A stretch of DNA of 45,507 nt from Tannerellaceae bacterium (lineage in GTDB: Bacteria > Bacteroidota > Bacteroidia > Bacteroidales > Tannerellaceae), in assembly GCA_031280435.1 (NCBI GenBank), contig JAITGS010000034.1, positions 1-45,507 on the forward strand. Reading direction: 5' to 3'. Numbering within the stretch: position 1 is the first letter of the stretch; every line of letters starts with the position of its first letter. The notes under the pieces were generated by a model, which did not search any database, had not been told where the DNA came from, and saw only the letters and a list, made by a program, of their open reading frames with translations. Positions 33,356-42,043 of the stretch are shown in pieces. The position numbers and the translations under genes are program-made.

Positions 33356-34375
33356 TTGAGAGCCGGCCTGTATCCCATACTCGTCGTGCTGATGCTTCTG
33401 CTCTTTGCGGCCTGCTTAGTATACGGCTCGGTTTTTATTCCGTTCGACGCTGTTATAAAGATCCTGGCAGGCAAGGCCGTGGAGCGCACAGCCTGGCAAA
33501 GCATAGTTCTCCAATCCCGCTTACCTCAGGCCGCGACTGCTGTTCTGGCAGGCTCGGCACTTGCGGTAAGCGGATTGCTTTTGCAAACCTTCTTCCGCAA
33601 TCCGCTGGCAGGCCCGTCTATATTGGGCATAAGCGATGGGGCCAACCTTGGTGTGGCGGCCGTCATTTTGCTGGCAGGCAATCCGGGGCAATATTTCCTC
33701 GGAGGATATTGGGCTGTTATTCCGGCAGCCTTTGCAGGAGCCGGAGGAGTGATGGCGCTAATCATTTATTTCTCGGCCAAGGTGCGCAACAGTGTTATGC
33801 TGCTTATCATAGGGATAATGATAGGCTACCTGGCCTCATCGGCCATATCGGTTCTGAATTATTATGCCACGGCCGACAGGGTACATTCGTATGTGATGTG
33901 GGGGATGGGCAATTTCTCGTCCATATCGCTGGAGCGATTGCCTCTGTTCGCCGTCTGCACTGTTGTGGGGCTGGCGTTCTCGGTGATGCTGATAAAGCCG
34001 CTCAATGCTTTGCTGCTGGGCGAAACCTATGCTGCTAATCTGGGGGTGAATGTCAGGAGCGTGAGGATGCAGATTCTTTTATGCACGGGATTCCTGGCGG
34101 CGGTCACTACGGCTTTTTGCGGCCCGGTGTCCTTCATAGGCCTGGCGGTGCCTCACGTAGCCCGATTGCTGCTCGGCTCGTCCAATCACAGGCAGTTGCT
34201 GCCGGTGACGCTGCTGGCCGGAGCATGTGTGGCTCTGCTGTGCAACCTGCTGATGGTGGTTCCGGGAGCCGGAACGGTTTTGCCGCTCAACGCGGTGACG
34301 CCATGGGTAGGAGCTCCGATTATTATATATGTAATAGCGAGTAAAAAGCATATCCATTACTTTAATGAAGCCTGA
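33356..34375 (+). CDS. FecCD-type ABC transporter permease (iron/heme/cobalamin)
   Basis: A 339-residue inner-membrane permease of the BtuC/FecCD family with about ten helices. Family features: SRLPQAATAVLAGSALAVSG, LLQTFFRNPLAGPSILGIS, and a C-terminal PVSFIGLAVPHVARLL; each is a conserved block. It moves iron-siderophore, heme or cobalamin. The likely start is a TTG at 33356 directly after the pfkA stop; a later ATG at 33392 would remove part of the first helix. The partner ATPase overlaps its end; no binding protein is encoded here. Confidence 0.88.
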   Translation: MRAGLYPILVVLMLLLFAACLVYGSVFIPFDAVIKILAGKAVERTAWQSIVLQSRLPQAATAVLAGSALAVSGLLLQTFFRNPLAGPSILGISDGANLGVAAVILLAGNPGQYFLGGYWAVIPAAFAGAGGVMALIIYFSAKVRNSVMLLIIGIMIGYLASSAISVLNYYATADRVHSYVMWGMGNFSSISLERLPLFAVCTVVGLAFSVMLIKPLNALLLGETYAANLGVNVRSVRMQILLCTGFLAAVTTAFCGPVSFIGLAVPHVARLLLGSSNHRQLLPVTLLAGACVALLCNLLMVVPGAGTVLPLNAVTPWVGAPIIIYVIASKKHIHYFNEA

Positions 34376-35396
34376 CGCCCCCGTACTCCAAACTTCCGGA
34401 CTGAGCATAGGCTATGCAGGCACTGCCTTGTACGAGCATCTCGAGCTGAAGCTCTTCCCCGGAACGCTCACCTGCCTTCTGGGACTTAACGGCTCCGGCA
34501 AATCCACTCTGCTGCGAACTCTGTGCAGGCTGCAGCCGGCCCTCGGCGGGCAAATCGAATTGCTCGGCAAGCCCTTGCAGCGATACTCTCCGCAAGCTCT
34601 TGCACAGACGGTGGGAGTTGTACTGACCAAGAAGCACTATGCCGGCGACCTTACGGCCTACGATCTGGTTGCCCTCGGACGTCATCCGCACACCGGCTTC
34701 TTCGGCTCTCTGAGGAGCTCCGATCGCGCTCTGATAGAGCAAGCCCTTGAAGCCGTCGGGATGGCCTCCGCATCCTCCCACCGCTTAGCCCGGCTGAGCG
34801 ACGGCGAGCGGCAAAAGATCATGATCGCTAAAGCCATAGCCCAGCAATGCCCCATAATCATGCTCGACGAGCCGACGGCTTTCCTCGACGTCATAAGCCG
34901 GATTGAGACCCTGATGCTGCTCCGCAAGCTTGCCCGCGAGCATCAGAGAGCCATTCTGCTATCTACGCACGACGTGGAGCATGCCATACGCACCGTCGAT
35001 ACCTTCTGGATGCTGCGTCGCGGATGCCGCCCCGTATGCGGTACGCCGGAAGACCTGATCCTCGGCGGAGCGATGGCCTCGCTGTTCGAGAAAAACGGCT
35101 TCACCTTCGACCCCCTGTCGGAGCATCGCGCAATAGCGGAACATGCAAGGCCGGTCGGTATCGAAGGCGATCCGGCAATAGCGGTATGGGTCAATAACGC
35201 ACTGATCCGCACCGGACGGAAGCCCTCGCCGATTGCTCCCTCCTATCCCTGCATCAACTGCATGGGGAAAAACAGGTTTACAGTCGGCATGCCGAACGGC
35301 GCCTGCAAGAATGTGTCATCCGTGTCGGAGCTCCTGACCCTGCTGCACGAAGCGGAGAGCATGCCTGCGCAACCAATCCTCCCCCGGTATGCTTAA
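34365..35396 (+). CDS. ABC transporter ATPase with C-terminal extension
   Basis: ATPase partner of the FecCD permease. Walker A GLNGSGKS (40-47), signature LSDGERQ (144-150), Walker B IIMLDEP (164-170) and H-loop STHD (200-203) are intact. The usual domain ends near 255; about 85 further residues follow, with CINC and KNRFTVGMPNGACKN, not found in typical FecE/BtuD proteins. It overlaps the permease by 11 nt and the exporter gene by 8 nt. Confidence 0.9.
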   Translation: MKPDAPVLQTSGLSIGYAGTALYEHLELKLFPGTLTCLLGLNGSGKSTLLRTLCRLQPALGGQIELLGKPLQRYSPQALAQTVGVVLTKKHYAGDLTAYDLVALGRHPHTGFFGSLRSSDRALIEQALEAVGMASASSHRLARLSDGERQKIMIAKAIAQQCPIIMLDEPTAFLDVISRIETLMLLRKLAREHQRAILLSTHDVEHAIRTVDTFWMLRRGCRPVCGTPEDLILGGAMASLFEKNGFTFDPLSEHRAIAEHARPVGIEGDPAIAVWVNNALIRTGRKPSPIAPSYPCINCMGKNRFTVGMPNGACKNVSSVSELLTLLHEAESMPAQPILPRYA

Positions 35397-36051
35397 TATA
35401 CTTGCCGCCGCAAACTGTATGAAGACCTTTGAAGTGATCTGGAAAGGGCTGATGATTGGCTTGCTGGTATCCGCGCCTATGGGCCCCACAGGCGTACTCT
35501 GCCTTCAGCGCACCCTGAGCAAAGGGCGCTGGTACGGCTTCATCACCGGCCTGGGAGCAATGCTGTCCGATGTTATATACGCAACAATAAGCTGCCTCGG
35601 CCTTGGAGTTATCATAGGCTTCATAGAAACCAACGAGATTTGGCTGCGATGGATAGGCAGCATAGGATTGGGAATCTTCGGCCTCTATACCTTCGGGTAT
35701 AACCCGGTATCCTCGCTAAGCACGCAGCGGGAGAAGCAGGTGTCTTATACATACGACCTGATAACGGGATTCCTGCTGACGTTCAGCAACGCTCTGATTG
35801 TGCTGCTGTACATTGGCCTCTACGCTCACTTCCATTTTGTGGCTCAGGAGTACAGCCTTTGGATGCTGGCCGGGGGAATAGGCTGCATAGGGCTCGGCGC
35901 AATGATATGGTGGTTCTTTATCACCTGGATAGTGGCGGCCGTGAAGCGCTGGGTCGGCTTCAACCTGCGTGATATATGGATTGTGAATCGAACGGTCGGA
36001 AGCCTCATCATGATTATCTCAATAGTTGGAATTATTTTATTGTGTCTTTAA
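35389..36051 (+). CDS. LysE-family amino-acid exporter
   Basis: A 220-residue integral membrane protein with about six helices and the LysE/RhtB signature GLLVSAPMGPTGVLCLQRTLSKGRWYG near the N-terminus (split: APMGPTGVLC, LSKGRWYGF). It probably exports an amino acid or similar small molecule. ATG 35389 overlaps the ATPase gene by 8 nt; ATG 35419 (MKTFEVIWKG) is an equally possible start. It is part of the pfkA-to-36704 gene chain. Confidence 0.85.
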   Translation: MLNILAAANCMKTFEVIWKGLMIGLLVSAPMGPTGVLCLQRTLSKGRWYGFITGLGAMLSDVIYATISCLGLGVIIGFIETNEIWLRWIGSIGLGIFGLYTFGYNPVSSLSTQREKQVSYTYDLITGFLLTFSNALIVLLYIGLYAHFHFVAQEYSLWMLAGGIGCIGLGAMIWWFFITWIVAAVKRWVGFNLRDIWIVNRTVGSLIMIISIVGIILLCL

Positions 36052-36062
36052 ATCCATATAAG

Positions 36063-36704
36063 ATGAAAAACATTAGGATCCCTTATTTGCCCGCTCTCAA
36101 TGAACTCAGCCTGCAAGATGCGGGCGCATTGATGGAAACCGGAGCTGCTCGCAGCTACATCGACGTTGTTAATTGGAAGGAGTTTCCGTACATGCCCGTT
36201 GCCGTCTTTGATATAGCCCGCGGAGACGACAGCCTGTTCATCCGCTTCTTTGTAAAAGGAATGTCGCTCAAGGCGACTTGCGAGGCTGACGGCTCGCCGG
36301 TGTATACGGACAGCTGCGTGGAGTTTTTCATGCAAAGGCCCGGCGAGCGGACGTACCGCAACTTTGAGTTCAACTGCATTGGCGTTTGCGATGCGAGCCG
36401 CCGAGTATCCAAAACAGAGAAGGCCTCCATATCGCAGGCCGAATATGCATCTATCAGCCGATACTCATCGCTGCCGACCGAAGCCTTCGAGGAAATTAAG
36501 GGGATTCATGCCTGGGAGCTAACGGTAGCCATTCCCTTCCGGGTGATGGACATTGAGCCCGGGCATCTGCCGGAGAAAATATCAGCCAACTTCTATCATT
36601 GCGCCGATGGAACCGAGCTGCCGCGATTCATCAGTTGGAACCCGATTCATACGCCTGCTCCCGATTTCCATCGGCCGGAGTTCTTTGGCGAACTCCATTT
36701 CTAA
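36063..36704 (+). CDS. CBM9-like carbohydrate-binding protein
   Basis: A 213-residue protein without a signal peptide, resembling the carbohydrate-binding module 9/DOMON-like family of Bacteroidetes. Motifs: SLFIRFFVKG, VYTDSCVEFFMQ and FYHCADGTELPRFISWNPI, then PDFHRPEFFGEL near the end. Start ATG 36063 is 11 nt after the exporter gene; the open frame further upstream overlaps it and is unlikely. Ligand unknown. It ends 10 nt before the convergent gene at 36715, leaving no room for a terminator. Confidence 0.82.
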   Translation: MKNIRIPYLPALNELSLQDAGALMETGAARSYIDVVNWKEFPYMPVAVFDIARGDDSLFIRFFVKGMSLKATCEADGSPVYTDSCVEFFMQRPGERTYRNFEFNCIGVCDASRRVSKTEKASISQAEYASISRYSSLPTEAFEEIKGIHAWELTVAIPFRVMDIEPGHLPEKISANFYHCADGTELPRFISWNPIHTPAPDFHRPEFFGELHF

Positions 36705-36714
36705 AGAGCTTCTG

Positions 36715-37134
36715 CTATTTCTCTTTCTTCGCAAGCTTCAGCTCTATTACAAAGGCAACGATAAGGCTTATGCCTCCAAAGAGCAGGACCGAGGCGCCGT
36801 AAACAATCTCCGGCATCTCGTGCATATAGCGGCTACCGTCGGAATGACGGGTATACAGTCCGCTCGACCACAGGGATGCATTGATGATAAAGCCTACCAG
36901 CAATCCCAATCCTATACCGGAAAGCAGGCTGCCTACCTTCAGAGCGCTGAACGAAAAGAAAGGCATGGAACTCGACAGCTTCAGCTTGCCCGTGACGGCT
37001 GCCGGATCAAGCTTCTCGCCCAGCTTCTCAATAATCATCAGGCGCTCTTTCCTGCGAGCATACAATTCAAACAGACCGTACACGCCGGTCACAACAATCC
37101 CTACAACAACGGGAACGAAAATAAATTCTAACAT
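36715..37134 (-). CDS. DUF6249-like small membrane protein
   Basis: A 139-residue protein with three probable membrane helices (about 3-22, 66-87 and 112-132) and the RRKERLMIIEKLGEKLD segment after helix 1, typical of the Bacteroidetes family DUF6249. It is divergent from an ECF sigma factor gene. In other Bacteroidetes this family is also found next to sigma factor genes, so it may belong to the same regulon. Function is unknown. Confidence 0.82.
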   Translation of the reverse strand: MLEFIFVPVVVGIVVTGVYGLFELYARRKERLMIIEKLGEKLDPAAVTGKLKLSSSMPFFSFSALKVGSLLSGIGLGLLVGFIINASLWSSGLYTRHSDGSRYMHEMPEIVYGASVLLFGGISLIVAFVIELKLAKKEK

Positions 37135-37280
37135 ATGAATAAGTATTTAAAAAGTTAATAATTCGATTTGCTTTGCCTTTTGGACGTAGCCGCAGGGCAA
37201 AGGTTACACGCGCGCCGGCCAATATGTTTTTTCGCCGCCAGGCTGTAACCTCAGCCGCAAAGCCGCGTCTATCACTTACA

Positions 37281-37844
37281 ATGGAACTGTATTCCGACAA
37301 ATATTACATAGAGCGCATACGAGCCGGCGAGCTTTCCTGCTATGCCTGCCTCGTCGACAGATACGGGCGGAAAATCCACTCGCTAATCTCCCAGATGGTA
37401 CGAACCCGGGAGGATGCGGAGGAGCTATCGCAGGACGTATTCATGAAAGCCTTCCGGCATCTCGACAGCTTCAAGGGCGAGAGCAGCTTCTCCACCTGGC
37501 TCTACCGGATTGCCTACAACACGGCCATCTCCGAAACCCGCAAGAAGAAACGGGAATACCTGGCCATTGAAGAAGCGCAAATCGAGAACGTTTCCGAAGA
37601 ACAAATCGCCGCCGCAATGGGCATAAGCGACGAGCAGGAGCAAATCCGCAGGCTGGAGCTCGCCATGGAGCAACTGCCCCCAAACGACAAAGCCCTCATT
37701 CTGCTGTTTTATATGGAAGACAAGAGTGTTGAAGAAATAGCGCAGATATCCGGGCTCTCACAATCGAACGTAAAAACCCGCATGCATCGCATACGCAAAA
37801 AATTATATGTCATACTAAACGAAATGGAGGAAATAGACGTATGA
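37281..37844 (+). CDS. ECF-type RNA polymerase sigma factor
   Basis: A 187-residue ECF sigma factor. Region 2 (about 25-95) has DAEELSQDVFMKAFRHLDSFKGESSFSTWLYRIAYN in parts (EELSQDVF, FSTWLYRIA) and region 4 (about 120-180) has LPPNDKALILLFYMEDKSVEEIA with a helix-turn-helix ending in NVKTRMHRIRKKL. Start ATG 37281 is chosen over an upstream frame beginning at 37173. It overlaps the next gene by 4 nt (ATGA), which encodes its probable membrane partner. Confidence 0.92.
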   Translation: MELYSDKYYIERIRAGELSCYACLVDRYGRKIHSLISQMVRTREDAEELSQDVFMKAFRHLDSFKGESSFSTWLYRIAYNTAISETRKKKREYLAIEEAQIENVSEEQIAAAMGISDEQEQIRRLELAMEQLPPNDKALILLFYMEDKSVEEIAQISGLSQSNVKTRMHRIRKKLYVILNEMEEIDV

Positions 37845-38200
37845 ACTCCCATCAAACCGACGAGCAGCTCAAGCGCCTGCTCAAACGCCTGCCCGAGCCG
37901 GAACTGCCGGCATCGTTCCGCGAAAACATCATGCACCGCATCCTGGCCGAGGCCGAGCGCAGTAAGAAACGCAGCGAGCGCATCGGCTGGCTGCTCGTGA
38001 GCCTTGCCTCGCTGAGCTTCGTGGGCCTTGGCGCAGCCGCCCTCATAAGGATAAACCGAATATCGCCGGCCGAATTTGACATGCTTGCCCTCAGCCTGCC
38101 CTCCATGCCCTTCTACCTTTACATAGGCGCCCTGGCCCTTGTGCTGCTCGGCATGGATCATATTTTCGTGAAGGCATACAGGAAAAAGATGAAGCATTAG
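37841..38200 (+). CDS. small membrane protein, probable anti-sigma partner
   Basis: A 119-residue protein with a charged cytoplasmic N-terminus of about 45 residues, including PEPELPASFRENIM, and two membrane helices (about 48-70 and 90-108). Position and 4-nt overlap with the ECF sigma gene suggest an anti-sigma factor, though no zinc HxxxCxxC motif is present. The N-terminus has the compact charged form expected to hold a sigma factor at the membrane. The role is inferred from context. Confidence 0.75.
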   Translation: MNSHQTDEQLKRLLKRLPEPELPASFRENIMHRILAEAERSKKRSERIGWLLVSLASLSFVGLGAAALIRINRISPAEFDMLALSLPSMPFYLYIGALALVLLGMDHIFVKAYRKKMKH

Positions 38201-38227
38201 GCCGACTCCGGAGGGGAGCGCCAAATG

Positions 38228-38409
38228 TGTCAAAAAGGAGGTTGCGCTCGCAAAGTAGGTCATTCCCGCGAAGGCGGGAATCTCCGATCGAGAGCTGGGA
38301 CGAGTGGATGTGGTTTTATATGATACAAATACATTCGTCCCGTTGTTCGATCGGAGATTCCCGCCTTCGCGGGAATGACCCATTGTTCGAGCGTGAAGGG
38401 CTTTTGGCA
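38228..38409. repeat. MITE-like element 2, long inverted repeat with two dRS3-like cores
   Basis: Bounded by TGTCAAAA (38228-38235) and CTTTTGGCA (38401-38409). Two inverted copies of the ATTCCC-N8-GGGAAT palindrome lie at 38262-38281 and 38357-38376; the arms around them (about 38256-38304 and 38332-38393) pair almost completely, making a near-palindrome of about 138 bp. The right part, 38357-38409, matches element 1 at 683-734 in inverse orientation. No coding capacity. Confidence 0.75.
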
Positions 38410-38418
38410 CAGCTCCGC

Positions 38419-38760
38419 GGCAAATTCTCCGGACAGGGGGCCGGATACACGAATATCCGGGGCAAATTCTCCGGACAGGGAGCCGGATACACGAATATCC
38501 GGGGCAAATTCTCCGGACAGGGGGCCGGATACACGAATATCCGGGGCAAATTCTCAAGACCGGGAGCCGGATACACGAATATCCGGGGCAAATTCTCAAG
38601 ACCGGAAGCCGGATACACGAATATCCGCGGCAAATTCTCCGGACAGGACGCCGGATACACGAATATCCGCGGCAAATTCTCAAGACCGGAAGCCGGATAC
38701 ACGAATATCCGGGGCAAATTCTCAAGACCGGACGCCGGATACACGAATATCCAGGGTAAA
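38419..38760. repeat. tandem repeat array G, 42-bp unit, 8 copies
   Basis: GGCAAATTC recurs at 38419, 38461, 38503, 38545, 38587, 38629, 38671 and 38713, exactly 42 bp apart; a diverged GGTAAA follows at 38755. Each unit holds the dyad CCGGATA/TATCCGG around CACGAA, plus CTCCGGACAGG or CTCAAGACCGG. The left edge touches MITE-like element 2. The 42-bp step keeps frames open on both strands, but none shows protein-like features. Confidence 0.93.
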
Positions 38761-38802
38761 AAGAGGACAATTCCTCAAACAAAACCATGGATTTGCCCAC
38801 GA

Positions 38803-38848
38803 ATATGCTAAAAAAAAGAAAACGACCGTTTGCGACGACCGTTTTCCT
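38803..38848 (-). terminator. possible terminator of the grpE-dnaJ-M64 operon
   Basis: On the minus strand a GAAAACG/CGTTTTC stem is followed by eight T residues. The stem is only 7 bp with a long loop. Confidence 0.5.
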
Positions 38849-38882
38849 CTAATATCCTGTCCGGCGGTTCTCAATCTCAACT

Positions 38883-40160
38883 TCAATCCGCGGTAAGGAA
38901 ATCTATCATCTTCAGGATTGCCCTTGAGCAGGCGGGGCAGAAGGGTGCATAGTTGCGCATCATGCAGTTGTTCATGGGTCGATAAATGCCTTTAGCCAGA
39001 TAGCCTCCGCCTTCAAATACTCCCGGCTTGTCGGCATGCTCGTCGTCGAGAGGGGTGGGAATGGGGGTGCCGGGCGGGAGCAGGTCTTTCCATTTGGCGT
39101 CGAAATCAACAAGGGTTGTGATGTTTGGCTCCCAGGGTTCGGCCGTGAGGGAGTAGAAGTTTTCGTCGTATGCCACGGTGGAGGAGAAATACTCGTCGGC
39201 AAGTCCGGCGAAGCTATGGCCCAGCTCGTGTACGAATACGGAGGGCGTCTGCGGATGATCGGCCGAGCCCATGGCATAGAAGTTATATATGCCTCCGCCG
39301 CCGTAGGTATCGGTATTGACGAGTATGAATACGGCGTCGCAGGGGAGGTTCCACACGGCGTCGCGTATGGACTTCATGTCGGGGGTGGTGAGGTATCGGT
39401 CGACGCCGAAGGTGTAGTATCCGGAATTGAGGGCTGTGTTTCGGAATATGCCTTTGCCCGACGAATCGGTTCCGGATTCTTCGGAGATTAAGCCTACGGC
39501 CCAGATGTTGAAGTCGTCCTTGCGGCTGTCGAAGGGGGGAGTGCTGAAGAGGGATTCGGCGAAGCGTTTGGCGTCGGCGTCGAACTTGTCCTGCTCGTCT
39601 TTTGTATATCCTTCGGCAAGGAATACGAGGTCGACTTTGCCGGCGGGCTCGCCTGCGTATTGCACCTTCACGACGCGGTTGTCCTTGAGCCTGTCCCGGT
39701 TGATAAAGATGCTTGCTGGATCGACGTCGAGCGTCAGCAGCGGTTCGAGCTTCATTGTTTCGCGGCTGCGTCCGCTTATGGTCAGGCTGATTTCTTTTTT
39801 GGGATAAGGCACTACGATGCTGTTTGTCCAGGATTGCACTTCTGCGGCGGCCTGCTCCGTGGTGCGCCATTCTTCAAACAGGGTGTTGAAGTTTCTGGAG
39901 TAGATGAGCTCGCGGCTCACTTTGTCGTACACCTTTATATTATATCCGCCGTACTCGAAGGGCTCTATCAGGGCGCGCGGCCCTCCCCAGACGGGCTCCT
40001 CCCTGAGCTGCTGCAAGGCGGCCGATTGCGTTGCCGCATCACCGCTAAGTGCGAAATCAATGCGCAGGCTTTTATTCTCAAAATACTTGTCGAACTGAGC
40101 ATACAGTCCGGGCAGTGCTATGGCGCAAAGGAGCAGCGCCGCTGTGATTTTCCGTTTCAT
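38883..40160 (-). CDS. exported M64-family (IgA peptidase-like) metallopeptidase
   Basis: A 425-residue zinc peptidase of family M64, whose founding member cleaves IgA. Signal peptide ends near YAQ (residue 20-22). An N-terminal M64_N domain (about 22-140) precedes the catalytic domain; HELGH (311-315) with D322 gives the HExxHxxxxxxD zinc site. Tyr/Phe-rich segments and a C-terminal [13 protein letters not shown] cysteine cluster follow. Its ATG overlaps the dnaJ stop by 4 nt, so it is in the chaperone operon. The substrate is not predictable from sequence. Confidence 0.9.
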   Translation of the reverse strand: MKRKITAALLLCAIALPGLYAQFDKYFENKSLRIDFALSGDAATQSAALQQLREEPVWGGPRALIEPFEYGGYNIKVYDKVSRELIYSRNFNTLFEEWRTTEQAAAEVQSWTNSIVVPYPKKEISLTISGRSRETMKLEPLLTLDVDPASIFINRDRLKDNRVVKVQYAGEPAGKVDLVFLAEGYTKDEQDKFDADAKRFAESLFSTPPFDSRKDDFNIWAVGLISEESGTDSSGKGIFRNTALNSGYYTFGVDRYLTTPDMKSIRDAVWNLPCDAVFILVNTDTYGGGGIYNFYAMGSADHPQTPSVFVHELGHSFAGLADEYFSSTVAYDENFYSLTAEPWEPNITTLVDFDAKWKDLLPPGTPIPTPLDDEHADKPGVFEGGGYLAKGIYRPMNNCMMRNYAPFCPACSRAILKMIDFLTAD

Positions 40161-41311
40161 GAGTCGAACATGTTTCTGAATTTATTGAACAGCTTTTCTT
40201 TTATGGATTTCCCCGGCTGGAAGTTTTGCGAGCTTTCCAAGCTGCGCAGTGTTTTCTTCTCCGAGTCCGATAGTTTTTCGGGAATGTAAACGCTGACGTT
40301 GACCAGCAGGTCGCCGGTGCCGTAGGAGTTGATGCTGGGCAGTCCCTTGTTTCGCAGCCTCAGCACCTTGCCGGGCTGAGTTCCGGGCTCTATCGTCACC
40401 TTGGCCTTGCCGTCTATGGTTGGTACTTCCACGCTGTCGCCGAGGGCTGCCTGCGGTACGGTGAGTACAAGGTTGTATAGCAGGTCGTGCTCGTCGCGGA
40501 TGAGCTCCGGATGCGGTTCTTCTTCTATGACTACGAGCAGGTCGCCGTTGACGCCTCCGTGGCGTGCGGCATTTCCCTTGCCGTTCATGGAGAGCTGTAT
40601 GCCTTCGTAAACTCCGGCCGGTATTTGTATGCTGATTACCTCCTCATCCTTCACTATTCCTTCGCCGGCGCATACCTGGCATTTCTTGGTTATGATTTTG
40701 CCTTCGCCTCCGCAGGTGGGGCAGGCAACCGTGGCCTGCATCACTCCGAAGACAGTTGATGTGGCTTGCGTAACCGCTCCGCGTCCTTTACAGTGCGAGC
40801 AGGTAGCGGTGCTGTTGGGGCCGTCGGCTCCGCTTCCGTTGCAAGTCCGGCAGGGGACGAACTTGCGTACCTTGATTTTCTTTTCCACTCCTTTGGCGAT
40901 TTCGCTAAGATTGAGCTTCACCTTCACTCGCAGGTCGGAGCCGCGGTTCATCCTTTGCCCGCCCGACGATCCTCCGCCGAATCCGCTGAAGCCTCCGAAG
41001 CTGAAATGCCCGCCGAAAAGATCGCCGAAGCGCGAGAATATATCCTCAAGGTTGACGTCGCCGCTGAAATCGCTTCCCGATGCTCCTCCTACGCCTGCAT
41101 GACCGAACTGGTCGTAGCGCTGTCGCTTTTGAGAGTCGCTCAGGACGTCGTATGCTTCGGCGGCTTCCTTGAATTTCTCTTCGGCCTCCTTGTTTCCCGG
41201 ATTTTTATCGGGGTGGTACTCTATTGCCTTTTTGCGGTAGGCCTTTTTCAATTCGTCGGCCGAGGCATTTTTGCCGACCTCCAGCACTTCATAATAATCT
41301 CTTTTCGACAT
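40157..41311 (-). CDS. dnaJ: chaperone protein DnaJ
   Basis: Co-chaperone that stimulates DnaK ATP hydrolysis. J domain at 1-70 with HPD (33-35), glycine/phenylalanine-rich linker (about 72-122), four zinc-binding CxxCxGxG repeats between C154 and about C214, then the substrate-binding C-terminal domains. Length 384 fits the family. It lies 36 nt after grpE, a common grpE-dnaJ order; dnaK is not in the window. Confidence 0.96.
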   Translation of the reverse strand: MSKRDYYEVLEVGKNASADELKKAYRKKAIEYHPDKNPGNKEAEEKFKEAAEAYDVLSDSQKRQRYDQFGHAGVGGASGSDFSGDVNLEDIFSRFGDLFGGHFSFGGFSGFGGGSSGGQRMNRGSDLRVKVKLNLSEIAKGVEKKIKVRKFVPCRTCNGSGADGPNSTATCSHCKGRGAVTQATSTVFGVMQATVACPTCGGEGKIITKKCQVCAGEGIVKDEEVISIQIPAGVYEGIQLSMNGKGNAARHGGVNGDLLVVIEEEPHPELIRDEHDLLYNLVLTVPQAALGDSVEVPTIDGKAKVTIEPGTQPGKVLRLRNKGLPSINSYGTGDLLVNVSVYIPEKLSDSEKKTLRSLESSQNFQPGKSIKEKLFNKFRNMFDS

Positions 41312-41347
41312 AATGTTTTGTTCTTATAAATTGATCTGATCACAAGC

Positions 41348-41926
41348 TTATTCTCCCACGACCACCTTGGCGTGGCGAATAATCTTATCGTAGAGGGTGT
41401 AGCCCGTCTGTACGCAGTCGAGCACCTTGCCTTTTGCCTCGTCGCCTGGAGCGGGAATGGTGGCGATGGCGTCGAACTTGTCGGGGTCGAAAGGCTGTCC
41501 GACGGCTTCTATGGGCTTCACGCCCTGCTGCGAGAGGTAGCCTGCGAATTTGTTGCAGATGAGCTCCACTCCCTCCTTCACCGACTCCACGTCCTCCGCC
41601 TTGCGGATGTTGCTTAAGGCGCGCTCCAGATCGTCGACCACGGGCAGGAGAGCCGTCAGAGCCGCCTCGCCTCCGCTCTTGATAAGGTCGGCCTTCTCGC
41701 GCATGGTTCGCTTGCGATAGTTGTCGAATTCGGCCCTCAGGCGCAGGTGCGCATCGTTGAGTTCCTCAAGCTGCCGAGCCGGATCGGGCTCCGGATTGTC
41801 TGCCACTTTGTCGGCTTCTTCTGTTGCAACTGACTGCTCTTCTGTTTCCGGCTGCAATAATGTCGCATCCTCAAGAGGAAATTCTTCGCTGTTGTTTTTT
41901 GTTTCCATATCTTTTTTCTTGTTCAT
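41348..41926 (-). CDS. grpE: nucleotide exchange factor GrpE
   Basis: Releases ADP from DnaK. After an acidic N-terminal region (about 8-60) comes a long coiled coil (about 62-115, with LRAEFDNYRKRTMREK) and the GrpE beta domain (GVKPIEAVGQPFDPDKFDAI, GKVLDCVQTGYTLYDKIIRHAKV). I chose ATG 41926 (MNKKKD); ATG 41953 and 41908 are alternatives, and the frame upstream of the promoter at 41984 is not translated. First gene of the operon with dnaJ and the M64 peptidase. Confidence 0.93.
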   Translation of the reverse strand: MNKKKDMETKNNSEEFPLEDATLLQPETEEQSVATEEADKVADNPEPDPARQLEELNDAHLRLRAEFDNYRKRTMREKADLIKSGGEAALTALLPVVDDLERALSNIRKAEDVESVKEGVELICNKFAGYLSQQGVKPIEAVGQPFDPDKFDAIATIPAPGDEAKGKVLDCVQTGYTLYDKIIRHAKVVVGE

Positions 41927-41983
41927 CTTTTTTGTTTTCAGTCGATAAAACATATTAATACGGTGAATGATATTGTTGTTAGG

Positions 41984-42011
41984 CAAAAGTAGCGCAAAAA
42001 GAGGGCCAAAG
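41984..42011 (-). promoter_or_regulatory. grpE operon promoter
   Basis: On the minus strand TACTTTTG (41984-41991) is an exact TAnnTTTG; a TTTG lies about 15 nt upstream near 42007-42010. It fits the start at 41926 or 41953. Confidence 0.65.
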
Positions 42012-42043
42012 GCTGGATTAGGCAAGGCCTCCGGCACGGCTTA

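Noticed and set aside
37173-37280. N-terminal extension of the ECF sigma factor
   Set aside because: The extra 36 residues overlap the inverted repeat and lack sigma features; ATG 37281 begins the normal ECF domain.
436-38760. CRISPR arrays
   Set aside because: The repeats are regular, but no variable spacers are present: the whole 41-42-bp unit is conserved, and no cas gene is in the window.
38227-38811. Open frames through array G and element 2
   Set aside because: Product would be a 14-residue repeat starting inside an inverted-repeat element. No secretion signal or promoter.
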